From positions 186,001-250,000 of the forward strand of contig JAURWC010000076.1 of NCBI GenBank assembly GCA_030655135.1: a stretch of 64,000 bases of DNA. The letters are read 5' to 3'. The notes beneath the pieces were generated by a model that did not search any database, had not been told where the DNA came from, and saw only the letters and a list, made by a program, of their open reading frames with translations. The position numbers and the translations under genes were made by a program. Shown piece by piece: positions 17,820 through 27,071 of the stretch (its first letter is position 1; every line of letters starts with the position of its first letter). Origin of the DNA: Hyphomicrobiaceae bacterium (lineage in GTDB: Bacteria; Pseudomonadota; Alphaproteobacteria; Rhizobiales; Hyphomicrobiaceae).

Positions 17820-18835
17820 GCGATGCCGGGTGGGGTGTCTTCGGCAATGACGGGGACGATGATCTTCAGCTTCTTCACGCGGCGGGGATCAGCGTCGAGG
17901 ACTTCGAACTCGATGCCAGAGTGGTGTCGCACGACCTCGCCGCGCGCCGGCACCCGACCGACGATCGCAAACACCAGGCCGCCAAGCGTGTCGATGTCTT
18001 CCTCCTCGTCCACCGTGAGCAGCTTGATACCGAGCCTCGTCTCCAGTTCCTTGATCGGCGTGCGGGCAGCCGCAGTCATGCCGAGCTTGGGATCGTCGGT
18101 GATGTGATCGGCATCGGCCTCGTCGTGTTCGTCCTCAATGGCGCCGACGATCTGCTCCACTAGGTCCTCGATGGTGATGAGGCCGTCGGTGCCGCCATAC
18201 TCGTCGACAACGATGGCCATGTGGTTGCGCGTCGACTGCATGCGGATCAGCAGGTTCATGGCCGGCATCGAGGGCGGCACATACAGCAGCGGCCGGCGCA
18301 TCTTCGTGACGGTGATGGGGCGCGACAGGTCGAGCTTGGCCATGTCGAGATGGCGCAGGTCCTTAACGCTGCCGTTGCTGCCGCCTTCGGCGGCCTTGGT
18401 GGCCGTGGCACCTTCCGTCATCAACCAGGTGAAAAAATCCTTGATGTGCACCATGCCGCGCGGATCATCGAGGGTGTCATTGTATAGCGGGATGCGCGAG
18501 ACGCCGGCTTCGCGGAACAGGTCGATCAGTTCGGCGACGGGCGCGCTCTCTTCGATGGCAGTGATGTCGGCACGCGGCACCATGATGTCGTCGACGCGCA
18601 GCGCGGAAAAGCGCAGCAGCCGCAGCAGCATCTCGCGCTCTTCGTTGGAGAAGGCGGACGAGGCGTTGTCCGCGTCGCCCTTCAGCGCGTCTTCGAGCGT
18701 ATCGCGCAACGTCTGCGGATCGGCCATTCCAAGACGCGAGCGAAGGGCGGCTAGCCAGCCCGATCCTTGTTGCGCGCGGTCATCCGTGACTTGTGTGTTG
18801 GCCGTGTCGTTGCGGCCGTTCTGCTCCGTGCTCAT
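17816..18835 (-). CDS. corC: CorC/HlyC family CBS-domain protein
   Basis: The 339-aa soluble protein begins with a polar stretch and a helical region ending LRFSALRVDDIMVPRADI. Two CBS domains follow (about residues 80-145 and 165-235), and it ends with the CorC_HlyC transporter-associated domain (about 250-330, IDTLGGLVFAIVGRVPARGEVV). CorC-type proteins modulate Mg/Co transport. The gene is in the phoH-ybeY-corC-lnt operon, 11 nt after ybeY and overlapping lnt by 4 nt. Confidence 0.9.
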   Translation of the reverse strand: MSTEQNGRNDTANTQVTDDRAQQGSGWLAALRSRLGMADPQTLRDTLEDALKGDADNASSAFSNEEREMLLRLLRFSALRVDDIMVPRADITAIEESAPVAELIDLFREAGVSRIPLYNDTLDDPRGMVHIKDFFTWLMTEGATATKAAEGGSNGSVKDLRHLDMAKLDLSRPITVTKMRRPLLYVPPSMPAMNLLIRMQSTRNHMAIVVDEYGGTDGLITIEDLVEQIVGAIEDEHDEADADHITDDPKLGMTAAARTPIKELETRLGIKLLTVDEEEDIDTLGGLVFAIVGRVPARGEVVRHHSGIEFEVLDADPRRVKKLKIIVPVIAEDTPPGIA

Positions 18836-18846
18836 AACGTAACCTG

Positions 18847-19413
18847 TTAAACCTTTGCCTCTGGGGGCTCCGTATAGGGGTTGGGGATACCGAGCGAGGA
18901 GAGAACCGCAATCTCGATCGATTCCATCTGCTCGGCTTCTTCGGTGGTCTCGTGGTCATAGCCCAATAGGTGCAGCAAGCCGTGCACCACGAGGTGCTGC
19001 AGATGCTGAGCGGGGGCGATACCTTGCTCTTGCGCCTCGCGCGCCACCGTCTCGACGGCGAGCACGACATCTCCAAGCGGAATCACGCCGTCGCGCGGGC
19101 CGGAGCCGGCAGGGAAGGACAGCACGTTGGTCGGCTGGTCTTTGCCGCGATAGGACGCGTTGAGGGAGCGAACGTTGGCGTCATCGGAGAGCGCCACGCA
19201 GGCTTCGCTGAGGGCGTGGCCAGCGAATTGGGGCGCGTCCGCCAACGCGGCCGCGGCAGATACGACCAGCCGCTGCACGGGCTCGAACGCAGACCAGTCG
19301 CCCGCGTCCGGCACGACATCGATCGTCAACCAGCCGGCGGTCGATGGCGGCTCGTCGACCTCGGATGCGGTCTGCTGCAAGGAAACGCTGCTACTATCGC
19401 AATCTGCGGGCAT
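18847..19413 (-). CDS. ybeY: endoribonuclease YbeY, 16S rRNA maturation
   Basis: The 188-aa protein has the UPF0054 metal site HxxxHxxxxxH: H144, H148 and H154 in HGLLHLLGYDH. The conserved LSFP segment (98-101) and RSLNASYRGKDQPTNV precede it. YbeY is a zinc-dependent single-strand RNase needed for 16S rRNA 3' maturation and ribosome quality control. It starts 2 nt after the phoH stop, so translation is probably coupled. Confidence 0.94.
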   Translation of the reverse strand: MPADCDSSSVSLQQTASEVDEPPSTAGWLTIDVVPDAGDWSAFEPVQRLVVSAAAALADAPQFAGHALSEACVALSDDANVRSLNASYRGKDQPTNVLSFPAGSGPRDGVIPLGDVVLAVETVAREAQEQGIAPAQHLQHLVVHGLLHLLGYDHETTEEAEQMESIEIAVLSSLGIPNPYTEPPEAKV

Positions 19414-19415
19414 CG

Positions 19416-20576
19416 TCAGACTTTGGGCTTCTTCTGTGCCGGGATGAGCGCATCGTAGGCCTCGACGATCTTGGCGACAAGGTCACGGCGGACAACGTCG
19501 GCATTGGCGAAACGAATGGCTTCGATGCCCTGAACCCCGTCCAACAGGCGAACTGCCTCTTCCAGACCGGATGTCATCCCCGGCGGCAAGTCGATCTGCG
19601 AGGGATCGCCAGTGATGGTCATCTTCGACCCTTCGCCCAGGCGCGTCAGGAACATCTTCATCTGCATGCTCGACGTATTCTGCGCTTCGTCGAGGATAAC
19701 GCAGGCATTCGACAGCGTGCGGCCGCGCATGAACGCGAGCGGCGCGATTTCGATGATGCCGGCCTCGATGTCGCGTTCCACCTTCTCGGGCGGCAGCACG
19801 TCGTACAGCGCGTCGTAAAGCGGGCGCAGGTAGGGATCGACCTTGTCGCGCATGTCGCCGGGCAGGAAGCCAAGGCGCTCGCCGGCTTCGACAGCGGGGC
19901 GTGACAGGATGATGCGTTCGACGATGCCGCGCTCGAGGCAGTGGGCGGCGTAGGCGACGGCGAGATAGGTTTTGCCGGTGCCGGCGGGACCGATGCCGAA
20001 CACTAGATCCGACGTCTGCAGCGCACGCATGTATGTGCTCTGCATCGTGGTACGGGCCTTGATCACCTTGCGGCGCGTGGCGATCTGGGCCTGGCCGTCG
20101 GCGCTGGTATCGGACGCGACCGGTTGCTGGCGGGTGTGGCGGATCAGGCCGTCGAAATCGCCAGGGCCGATGAGTTCACCGGCGGAGACGCGGCGGTACA
20201 GCTGCTCCAGCACGACACGGGCGATGTCGCACGACGTCTCCGGGCCGTTCAACGTCACGACGTTGCCGTGGGCATGCGCTTCGACGCCAAGGCGGTCTTC
20301 CAGCAAGGCGAGGTTCGCATCATGCTCGCCGAGCAGCTGCGAGAGGTACCGGTTGTCTTCGAAGGGAACGACGGTGCGCTTGGTCGGAACTTGGGATTTG
20401 CCGGGTGGGGGCGCTTTACCCACGGTTTGCAGCCGGCCTTGGGGTTTCGTGCCTGACGGTTTTGAGCCACGTCCTGGCCCTGACACGGGTTGCCCGCGAA
20501 ATCCTGTCAAATGTCTCTCCCGATGGTGAATCTCACCGCAAAGTGCATCGACGCATGTCCAAGTTCGTCGAAGCAT
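19416..20576 (-). CDS. phoH: PhoH family ATPase
   Basis: The 386-aa frame carries a PhoH core with Walker [11 protein letters not shown] (K202), Walker B VILDEAQN and the [10 protein letters not shown]-like [14 protein letters not shown] sensor segment. An N-terminal KH-like region (about 70-150) precedes it. The first 60 residues are Gly/Pro/Lys-rich and unlike the family, so the true start may be an internal GTG (codon 31 or 52). PhoH proteins are RNA-associated ATPases; in this operon with ybeY and miaB it probably acts in RNA metabolism. Confidence 0.88.
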   Translation of the reverse strand: MLRRTWTCVDALCGEIHHRERHLTGFRGQPVSGPGRGSKPSGTKPQGRLQTVGKAPPPGKSQVPTKRTVVPFEDNRYLSQLLGEHDANLALLEDRLGVEAHAHGNVVTLNGPETSCDIARVVLEQLYRRVSAGELIGPGDFDGLIRHTRQQPVASDTSADGQAQIATRRKVIKARTTMQSTYMRALQTSDLVFGIGPAGTGKTYLAVAYAAHCLERGIVERIILSRPAVEAGERLGFLPGDMRDKVDPYLRPLYDALYDVLPPEKVERDIEAGIIEIAPLAFMRGRTLSNACVILDEAQNTSSMQMKMFLTRLGEGSKMTITGDPSQIDLPPGMTSGLEEAVRLLDGVQGIEAIRFANADVVRRDLVAKIVEAYDALIPAQKKPKV

Positions 20577-20677
20577 ATCCCATCATAGGGCCTCGCGTCC
20601 GATGCGCAAAGGCCACCGTACACAGGGCCAGTTGCGGAAAAATGTCAGCCGGGGCTTCGCATTGCTGCAGCGCAGCA

Positions 20678-22066
20678 TCACGCCTGAAGATCGCCGCCGA
20701 GGCTGTTGGGGCCGGACGTGCGGATGAGGACGGGGGCGATTTCGCCGACGAGACCAGCGTGGGCCTCGACCGTCACGGGGTACATGTAGGGTGAGCGGCC
20801 GATGAGTTGGCCTGCGCCGCGAGCCGCTTTTTCGAACAGCACCGGAAGGGTGCGGCCGACGAGGCCGGCGGTGAAGGCCAACTGCTGGCGCTCCATGCGG
20901 GCGAGCAGGCGGTTGAGGCGTTCCGACTTCACGTCCTCGGGCACTTGGTCGCCGAGCTTGGCGGCCGGTGTGCCGGGGCGCGGCGAGTACTTAAACGTGA
21001 AGGCCTGGGCGAAGCCGATCTCGTCGACCAGATCAAGCGTCTGGGCGAACTCGCTCTCGCTTTCACCAGGGAAGCCGACAATGAAATCGGTGGAGATAGC
21101 GATGTCGGGGCGGGCAGCAAGGATTTGCCGGATGACGCGGCGATAGTCGTCGGCCGTGTGCTTGCGGTTCATGGCGGCGAGAATGCGGTCGGCGCCGGAC
21201 TGCACGGGCAGGTGCAGGAACGGCATCAGCTTTTCGAGATCGCCGTGGGCGGCAATGAGATCGGCCGTCATGTCGCGCGGATGACTGGTGGTGTAGCGCA
21301 GCCGCTCGATGCCTTCGACGCGGGCGAGCTGGCGGAGCAGCTTGGCGAGCGACCAAGTCGCCCCGTCCGGGCCTTCACCGTGATAGGCGTTGACGTTCTG
21401 GCCCAGCAGCGTGAGCTCACGCACGCCACGAGCGGCAAGCTTTTCAGCTTCGCGCGTCAGCTCCGTGACCGAGCGCGAATACTCCATCCCGCGCGTGTAA
21501 GGCACGACGCAGAAGGTGCAGAATTTATCGCAACCTTCCTGCACGGTTAGGAATGCCGTCGTCGATTTGGCGCTGCGGGTCAGCGGCAACTGCGCGAACT
21601 TGTCCTGGTCGGGGAAGATCGTCTCGACGACGCTGCGGCCGGTCGATTTGGCGCGGGCGAGCAGTTCCGGCAGTGCTTGGTAACTTTGCGGGCCGACAAC
21701 GAGATCAACGACGGGCGCTCGGCGTGCGATCTCGGCGCCTTCGGCTTGGGCGACGCAGCCGGCGACGGCAACAAGCGTCTCCTTGCCGGCGGCACGGCGC
21801 TCGTCTTTCACTTGGCGGATACGGCCGAGGTCCGAGTAAACCTTCTCGACAGCTTTCTCGCGGATATGGCACGTGTTGAGAATGACAAGATCGGCGTCGG
21901 CGATATCGGACGTTTCAGAATAGCCGAGCGGATCGATCAACTCGGTCATGCGCTCGCTGTCGTAGACGTTCATCTGGCAGCCGAAGGTCTTCACGTACAC
22001 CTTCTTGCCCGAAGCCGGAGCGGCATCAGCAAGATCGAGTGGCGGTGATGACAGTTCGGTGTCCAC
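20678..22066 (-). CDS. miaB: tRNA-2-methylthio-N6-dimethylallyladenosine synthase
   Basis: This 462-aa radical-SAM methylthiotransferase modifies A37 of tRNAs reading UNN codons. The N-terminal UPF0004 domain holds cysteines C30, C66 and C104 for the auxiliary Fe-S cluster. The radical-SAM motif CDKFCTFC gives C179, C183 and C186. A TRAM domain ends the chain (about 385-455). The start is a GTG at 22066. It lies upstream of phoH by 101 nt on the same strand, a standard order in this class. Confidence 0.94.
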   Translation of the reverse strand: MDTELSSPPLDLADAAPASGKKVYVKTFGCQMNVYDSERMTELIDPLGYSETSDIADADLVILNTCHIREKAVEKVYSDLGRIRQVKDERRAAGKETLVAVAGCVAQAEGAEIARRAPVVDLVVGPQSYQALPELLARAKSTGRSVVETIFPDQDKFAQLPLTRSAKSTTAFLTVQEGCDKFCTFCVVPYTRGMEYSRSVTELTREAEKLAARGVRELTLLGQNVNAYHGEGPDGATWSLAKLLRQLARVEGIERLRYTTSHPRDMTADLIAAHGDLEKLMPFLHLPVQSGADRILAAMNRKHTADDYRRVIRQILAARPDIAISTDFIVGFPGESESEFAQTLDLVDEIGFAQAFTFKYSPRPGTPAAKLGDQVPEDVKSERLNRLLARMERQQLAFTAGLVGRTLPVLFEKAARGAGQLIGRSPYMYPVTVEAHAGLVGEIAPVLIRTSGPNSLGGDLQA

Positions 22067-22231
22067 GATATTGTCCGTTGACGGCTACAATCACTGTCTC
22101 AGAAACCGCTGCGCAGCAAATCCCGTTCCGCTTACGCCCGGCTGTTTGTGCATTGCAGCATTGTGTCAGAAGCTTGTCTAGTGGCGATTTCGCCAGATCT
22201 GGGCGAAACAGCCTTCGCAATCAAGCCATTG

Positions 22232-23116
22232 CTAGCGCCAGTTGCTGCTTGTAGCCGCAGCTGGAAGACGCCGCCCAACAGCCGTATCTAGGGGTACTGT
22301 GACCGCAATGTCCTCGCCGGGTGCCGCAGAGCGCAGCATTCGCACCACGTTACGGCGCACTTCCGTCTCACAATGACGCGCCAGAGCTTTGCGATCGGCG
22401 AAGTCGGCGAGCGGGATGGGCGGGCCGATGCAGATGGCAACGTCAAGCGGGCCGGCCTGTAGCAGGGCCCAGGCGTGAGCCTTCATTTCCATGTCACCGT
22501 ACCAGCCGACATGCGGGCGATCGGCAATGCCAAGCGGTACGCCGTGGAGCTTCGTGTAGACAACCGACAACGTCTGAACCACGGCGTCCAGCGGCGGCTG
22601 TACGCTGCTCCCCGCGGATGGTTTGGCGGCGCCGAACAGCGACGTCAGAAATGGCAGCACACGATTGCCGTCGCTGGAGGTGCCTTCGGCGAAGAGCACC
22701 ACTGTGTCGCCCTGGCCCAGACGCTCGGCAATCTCGTTGGCGGATTGCCCTGCCGCAGATTTACGGTCGCGGTCGACGAACACGGTGCGCTGCAAGCGGG
22801 CGAGCGACGACACGAACGGCCAGCTACCGACTTCGCGCTTGGCCACGAACGAGACCGGGGCGACGGCGGACAGCACCGGGATGTCGAGCCAGGAGGTGTG
22901 ATTGGAGACGAGCAGCACGGGCTTGCCGGACGTGATGGCGCCTTCGACGTGCAGACGAATGCCGAGCAGGCGGCAGACCTGGCGATGATACCAGTAAGGA
23001 AAGCGGCGCGCTGCGGACGGCCGGACGCGGGCGAACAGCGCCTGCACCGGCATGAGCGGGATGGTGAGTGCGAGGAAGGCCGCCAGGATCAGGGTGGCGC
23101 GCAGACGGCCCATCAC
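22232..23116 (-). CDS. plsC: 1-acyl-sn-glycerol-3-phosphate acyltransferase-like protein
   Basis: The 294-aa protein has a hydrophobic N-terminal helix (about 6-28). The PlsC domain follows, with the HX4D motif HTSWLD (H73, D78), a FVKREVGSWPF-like segment and FAEGTSSDG as the EGTR-type substrate motif. It transfers an acyl chain to lysophosphatidate or to a related lysolipid at the inner membrane. A second PlsC protein is at 61408-62157. The start is GTG at 23116 or ATG at 23113. It sits between fur and miaB, as usual. Confidence 0.88.
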   Translation of the reverse strand: MMGRLRATLILAAFLALTIPLMPVQALFARVRPSAARRFPYWYHRQVCRLLGIRLHVEGAITSGKPVLLVSNHTSWLDIPVLSAVAPVSFVAKREVGSWPFVSSLARLQRTVFVDRDRKSAAGQSANEIAERLGQGDTVVLFAEGTSSDGNRVLPFLTSLFGAAKPSAGSSVQPPLDAVVQTLSVVYTKLHGVPLGIADRPHVGWYGDMEMKAHAWALLQAGPLDVAICIGPPIPLADFADRKALARHCETEVRRNVVRMLRSAAPGEDIAVTVPLDTAVGRRLPAAATSSNWR

Positions 23117-23182
23117 TCCAGTGATCCAGGATGCAGCAAGCGAGGAATAGGACGGTTAGTGCCAGACCCCGGGGATAGCGGG

Positions 23183-23205
23183 ATCCTCGGGACGAGCCCG
23201 AGGAT
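23183..23205. repeat. dispersed intergenic palindrome
   Basis: A perfect 9-bp inverted repeat ATCCTCGGG/CCCGAGGAT with an ACGAG loop. The same sequence with an ACAAG loop recurs at 35198-35220, and both copies are preceded by GCGGG. It lies between fur and plsC. There is no T-run, so it is a repeat more likely than a terminator. Confidence 0.75.
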
Positions 23206-23236
23206 GACAAGCTGAGATGGAAGAGGATTCATAACG

Positions 23237-23683
23237 TCACGACGATGTCTTCTTGCGGGGCCTTGGGACGCCGAACAACTCCAGCCGGTGACCGACGAGT
23301 TCGAAGCCCAGCTCCTGTGCGATTGCTTCCTGCAGCTTCTCGATCTGGTCGTTGCGGAATTCGATCACGCGGCCCGTCGACACATCGATGAGGTGATCGT
23401 GGTGGGCGCGCTCGGCATCTTCATACTGACCACGGCCGCGGCCGAAGTCGTGCTTCTCGAGGATGCCCTTGGTCTCGAACAATTTCAGCGTCCGGTACAC
23501 CGTCGACAGGGAAATGCGGCTGTCGTGCGCGTTGGCACGGCGGTAGACCAGTTCGACGTCCGGGTGATCCTTGGCTTCGGCGAGAACCCGGGCGATGATG
23601 CGCCGCTGACCCGTCATGCGCAGGCCCTGCTCAGCGCAGCGCCGCGCGATGTGGTTGAGGTCTTTGCTTTGCCCCGAGGGCAT
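23237..23683 (-). CDS. fur: Fur family metalloregulator (alphaproteobacterial Fur/Mur type)
   Basis: The 148-aa protein has an N-terminal winged helix (LRMTGQRRIIARVLAEAKDH, then ISLSTVYRTLKLFE) and a C-terminal dimerisation domain with the regulatory metal ligands in AHHDHLIDV and VIEFRN. The CxxC structural zinc motif is absent, as in Hyphomicrobiales Fur/Mur, which often senses manganese. Overall similarity to Rhizobium Mur is strong by eye; iron versus manganese specificity cannot be told from sequence. It lies 53 nt downstream of rimI. Confidence 0.88.
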   Translation of the reverse strand: MPSGQSKDLNHIARRCAEQGLRMTGQRRIIARVLAEAKDHPDVELVYRRANAHDSRISLSTVYRTLKLFETKGILEKHDFGRGRGQYEDAERAHHDHLIDVSTGRVIEFRNDQIEKLQEAIAQELGFELVGHRLELFGVPRPRKKTSS

Positions 23684-23736
23684 GGCCCCGATGTCCCGAA
23701 TCTCGTTGGCGACACCGCGTTATAGGAGAGGGCGCC

Positions 23737-24213
23737 TCAAATCTCCAGAGCGAGATTGACGGCGTCCTGGGCCGGACCACCTGCCCGCTGATAGTAACCT
23801 TTGCGGCGGCCGATTTCCTTGAAGCCGAGCTTGGCATAAAGCGCGTTGGCGGCCTCGTTGTCGGCCGCGACGTCGAGAAAGAGGCGCGTGATCTCGGCGC
23901 GTTTCAGGGAACGGATAAGAGCTTCCATGATGGCCCGGCCGGCGCCGTGACGCTGCACGGCGGGCAAGACGCCGATCGACAGGATCTCGGCTTCGTCGCC
24001 GGCGATCTGGCTCATGACGAAGCCGACGGTGAGCTTCGGGTTGCCGGTCAACGCGATGTAAGAGGCGGCGGCGGGATGGTCGAGCAGGGCCAGGACGGCG
24101 GCTTCGTCCCACGCTGGGTTAAACAGCTTGGCGTGAAGCGCGGCGATTTCTGCGGCGCGGTCCGGACCTGCCAGCAGGAAACTGATGTGCCGAGGATCGA
24201 GTGTTTGCGTCAT
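23737..24213 (-). CDS. rimI: ribosomal-protein S18-alanine N-acetyltransferase
   Basis: The GNAT-fold protein has the acetyl-CoA loop SIGVLPAVQRHGAGRAIM and the C-terminal LDVAADNEAANALYAKLGFKE motif. The ATG at 24213 gives 158 aa and overlaps the tsaB stop as ATGA; a longer frame to 24306 lies inside tsaB and adds unrelated sequence, so it is not used. RimI acetylates the N-terminal alanine of S18. The tsaB-rimI pairing is conserved in many bacteria. Confidence 0.9.
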   Translation of the reverse strand: MTQTLDPRHISFLLAGPDRAAEIAALHAKLFNPAWDEAAVLALLDHPAAASYIALTGNPKLTVGFVMSQIAGDEAEILSIGVLPAVQRHGAGRAIMEALIRSLKRAEITRLFLDVAADNEAANALYAKLGFKEIGRRKGYYQRAGGPAQDAVNLALEI

Positions 24214-24917
24214 GCACGAGCCCGCGCGAGGGATTTTCCGGCCTGTGGCTTGGCATCGGCCGGGCGAAGATAAAGCGGCTTCAGCGGGCCCTCCTGAGGT
24301 TCGCATTTTTGTGCCGCGAAAAGCAGGAAAGCCGCATTGGGTTGAAGATGCGGGAGAGCAGCTTCGGCGGTGTAGCCGGCCTCCGTTGCCGCTGTCGCAA
24401 CGATGGCGGCGCCCGAACCCACGAATATGAGTTCGCGTTCCGCCGCCAGGACTGCCGCCTGCTCGATTGTCAGAAGTTGCGGGGGCGATTCCGGCGACCC
24501 GCCGGCTGCAAACACCTGCGCATAGACCTGCCCGCGATGGGCATCGACCGTGACGGCCAGCGCGCGGCCGCGCCGTGAACTGTTTACCGCATGCCCGGCT
24601 TCTTCGGCCATCAGCTGCAGGGTGGAGATGCCGATGACGCTGGTGGCCGTCGCCAAGGCAAAGGCGCGGGCCGCGGCGATACCGATCCGCGTGCCTGTGA
24701 AGGTGCCAGGCCCAATGGTGACGGCGATGCGATTGAGGTCGGCAAAGCCGATGCCCGCGGTTCGCATGGCGGTGTCAATCATGGGCATGAGGCGTTCCGC
24801 CTGCCCGGTCGCCATCTCTTCGTAGAGCGCCTCGACCTTTTCCAAAGCGCTGCCCGCGTCGAGGCCGACGGCCACCGAACACGCACCCAGGCATGTGTCG
24901 AACGCGAGGATATTCAT
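24210..24917 (-). CDS. tsaB: tRNA threonylcarbamoyladenosine synthesis protein TsaB
   Basis: Starting at the ATG at 24917, the 235-aa protein begins MNILAFDTCLGACSVA, as TsaB does. It carries the ASKHA-fold signature GPGTFTGTRIGIA and a dimerisation region (about 70-120). TsaB is the scaffold partner of TsaD and TsaE in making t6A37 of ANN-decoding tRNAs. The upstream 40 codons of the open frame are low-complexity repeat DNA and are excluded. Confidence 0.92.
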   Translation of the reverse strand: MNILAFDTCLGACSVAVGLDAGSALEKVEALYEEMATGQAERLMPMIDTAMRTAGIGFADLNRIAVTIGPGTFTGTRIGIAAARAFALATATSVIGISTLQLMAEEAGHAVNSSRRGRALAVTVDAHRGQVYAQVFAAGGSPESPPQLLTIEQAAVLAAERELIFVGSGAAIVATAATEAGYTAEAALPHLQPNAAFLLFAAQKCEPQEGPLKPLYLRPADAKPQAGKSLARARA

Positions 24918-24972
24918 GCCGCCAGTATAACGGCCTGCGGTGGGTTGCCAATGGTGAGTAGTGAGTGGTGAG

Positions 24973-25197
24973 TCTTGGCTATCGCGCACTGCTCCCCTCC
25001 CCCTGGCGGGGAGGGGAATCCTGGTGAGCCAGACCAATGGTGAGTGGCCAGTCGCGAGTCGTGAGTTGGTGCTGTTTTGCGGGCGGCCGTGGCAATCGCA
25101 GAGGGGGACCCTGATGAGCGAGGGAGGTGAGTTGGTGAGTCGTTAGTGGTGCCTCTTGGCTATCGCCCACTTCTCCCCTCCCCCTGGCGGGGAGGGG
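24973..25197. repeat. pair of 44-nt direct repeats ending in a CCCCTCCCC/GGGGAGGGG hairpin
   Basis: Two copies (24973-25016 and 25154-25197) match at all but about two positions, start TCTTGGCTATCGC and end with the hairpin. They are offset by 181 nt, indicating local duplication of one end of the element. Confidence 0.8.
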
Positions 25198-25330
25198 CGG
25201 GGGGTGGGGGGAAGAGGCAGGAGAACGATCTCGGTCGAACTCCCCGTCACTTCTCGCCTCGTATCGGACTCTTTGGCCTTCCTCCAAGTTCTTCACCCCA
25301 CCCCTAGCCCCTCCCCATCAAGGGGAGGGG
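25175..25330. repeat. REPIN-like element, intergenic copy
   Basis: Hairpins at 25175-25197 and 25308-25330 bound a 110-nt core. GGGGGGTGGGGGGAAGAG follows the first and CACCCCACCCCTAG precedes the second, so the ends are inverted. This matches the architecture of the two copies inside lnt, although the core differs. Confidence 0.75.
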
Positions 25331-25536
25331 AATCCTGCTGAGCGATACGATGGTGTATCGCGCAATCAGGCGTGTTGAGAGTTAAGAGCCGGTGCCTCCA
25401 CAAACGCTACCGACACTGCGGCGTCACACAGTCCTGCTCGTCCCAAGCGCGTGCTGAGAGACCACGGGGTGACGGGACAAAAGTACACGGCGGTTGCCTT
25501 CAGCAGAACACGAAAACTCCTGGGCCGCGTCGCCAA

Positions 25537-26904
25537 TCACAGCGCGTCGAACAGGACCGTGAAGGTGGAGCCTTGGCCGACGCGGGAGGCGATGCGCAGG
25601 TCGCCGCGGTGGCGGTTGACGATGTGCTTGACGATGGCCAGGCCGAGGCCGGTGCCGCCCTTCTCGCGGCTGGTGGCGACGTTGGCGCGGTAGAAGCGCT
25701 CCGTCAGGCGCGGGAGGTGTTCCGGAGCGATACCGGGGCCATCGTCTGTGACGGCGACGGAGACGCGGCTAGGCTTGCCGGCTTCACGCGCGAGGCGAAT
25801 GTCTACGCGGCCGCCTTCGCGGCCGTATTTGAGCGCGTTGTGCACCAGGTTCTGCAGCACCTGCACTAGCTCTTCGCGATCGCCGCGGATGCGGGCGGGC
25901 GTATCGAGCGGGTGGACTTCGATCGTGGCGCTGGACCCCTCGGCCAGCGGTTCCAGCGTCTGGGCGACGTAGCCGGCGATCTCATTGAGGTCGACGAGGC
26001 CGGTCGGGCGCAGGTGCACTTTCATTTCGACGCGGCTGAGCGAGAGAAGATCGTCGATCAGGCGCGTCATGCGCGCCGCCTGGCTGGCCATGATGTTGAG
26101 GAATTTCTCGCGCGCTGCGGGATCTTCGCGGGCGGGGCCTTGCAGCGTTTCGACGAAGCCGCGCAAAGAGGCGAGCGGCGTGCGCAGCTCGTGGCTGGCG
26201 TTGGCGATGAAATCGGCGCGCATCTGGGCGAGCTTGTCGGTGGTCGTCTGGTCGCGGAAGGTGATGAGGATGGCGGGCAGGCCGCGTGCGCCGCTTTGCG
26301 CGGAGACACGCGTGATGGTGGCAGACACGCGGCGCTCCAGCGGCACGCGCTCGTAGAGATCAACGACGATGGGATCGCGCGCGTTCGCCGTGCGATCGAT
26401 GGCTTCCATCAGTTCCGGATCACGCGAGACGTGCGTGAACGGGCGGCGGGTGCGCACGTTGGGGAAGAGGTCGCGGATCTGGGCGTTGAAGTGCATGACG
26501 TAGCCTGCGGCATCGAGCGTGATGGCCGGCTCGGGTAGCGCGTCGATGAGGGCACGCCAGCCGTCCTGCTCGCGTGGCGTCGCATTGCGCGGTCCACCGT
26601 CACCGTTGTCGCGGGCCGCGGCTTCCAGCGCGAGGATTTCATCTTCCGAGGGCATGGCGATCATGACGCCCGCCACTGCAAGGAAGGAGAGCAGCGCCCA
26701 GCCGAAGCCGAGCTTACCGGCGATGACGAGGGCGGAGAACAGGAGGAACGTGAGAAAGACGCGGCCGCGGCGCGTGGTGACCGCGCGACGCAGACGGCGT
26801 TGCGCGAGCGCGCGGTATCGCGGCAGCGCAAGCCACGCTGCCCGCAGACGGTGCCAACCGCCCGCAGCGCTGCGCTCCAGTTTCTCCGCGATACCGGACA
26901 ACAC
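25537..26904 (-). CDS. phoR: PhoR-like sensor histidine kinase
   Basis: The 455-aa kinase has two membrane helices (about 50-83), a PAS-like domain (about 112-225), then HisKA with the phospho-acceptor H238 in NASHELRTPLASLRG. HATPase_c has N-box NLVHNALKYG, DDGPGI and GGTGLGLAIVKHI. The arrangement (short membrane hairpin, PAS, HisKA) is that of PhoR, which phosphorylates PhoB under phosphate starvation. No pst, phoU or phoB gene is in the window, so the specific name is inference. Start is GTG. It is divergent from the polyphosphate kinase gene. Confidence 0.82.
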   Translation of the reverse strand: MLSGIAEKLERSAAGGWHRLRAAWLALPRYRALAQRRLRRAVTTRRGRVFLTFLLFSALVIAGKLGFGWALLSFLAVAGVMIAMPSEDEILALEAAARDNGDGGPRNATPREQDGWRALIDALPEPAITLDAAGYVMHFNAQIRDLFPNVRTRRPFTHVSRDPELMEAIDRTANARDPIVVDLYERVPLERRVSATITRVSAQSGARGLPAILITFRDQTTTDKLAQMRADFIANASHELRTPLASLRGFVETLQGPAREDPAAREKFLNIMASQAARMTRLIDDLLSLSRVEMKVHLRPTGLVDLNEIAGYVAQTLEPLAEGSSATIEVHPLDTPARIRGDREELVQVLQNLVHNALKYGREGGRVDIRLAREAGKPSRVSVAVTDDGPGIAPEHLPRLTERFYRANVATSREKGGTGLGLAIVKHIVNRHRGDLRIASRVGQGSTFTVLFDAL

Positions 26905-27071
26905 GAATGCCTTTGCCGCCGCATGAAGCTCTAGTCCTAGCGAAGATTGAGGTTAGAGCGAGAGGGCAAAGGCACAACACCCTTACCCGGAGGCACAGAA
27001 TTTTTGCCCGCCCGGCGCGAGGCGCAGTGTTAAACAGTTGCATGACAGTTCGACGAAAGGACCGGGCCGGA

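Larger units (their letters stand above)
24918..25536. other. 619-nt repeat-filled intergenic region
   Basis: No gene is supported here. The stretch holds a pair of 44-nt direct repeats (24973-25016 and 25154-25197), a REPIN-like element (25175-25330) and a run of degenerate GTGAGT/GAGTGGTGAGT words (24953-24974 and 25031-25142). It separates tsaB from the phoR-like gene on the same strand, so the tsaB promoter should lie near 24918-24960. Confidence 0.7.

Noticed and set aside
22067-22231. Small plus-strand frames between miaB and plsC
   Set aside because: They overlap conserved minus-strand genes or lack ribosome sites.
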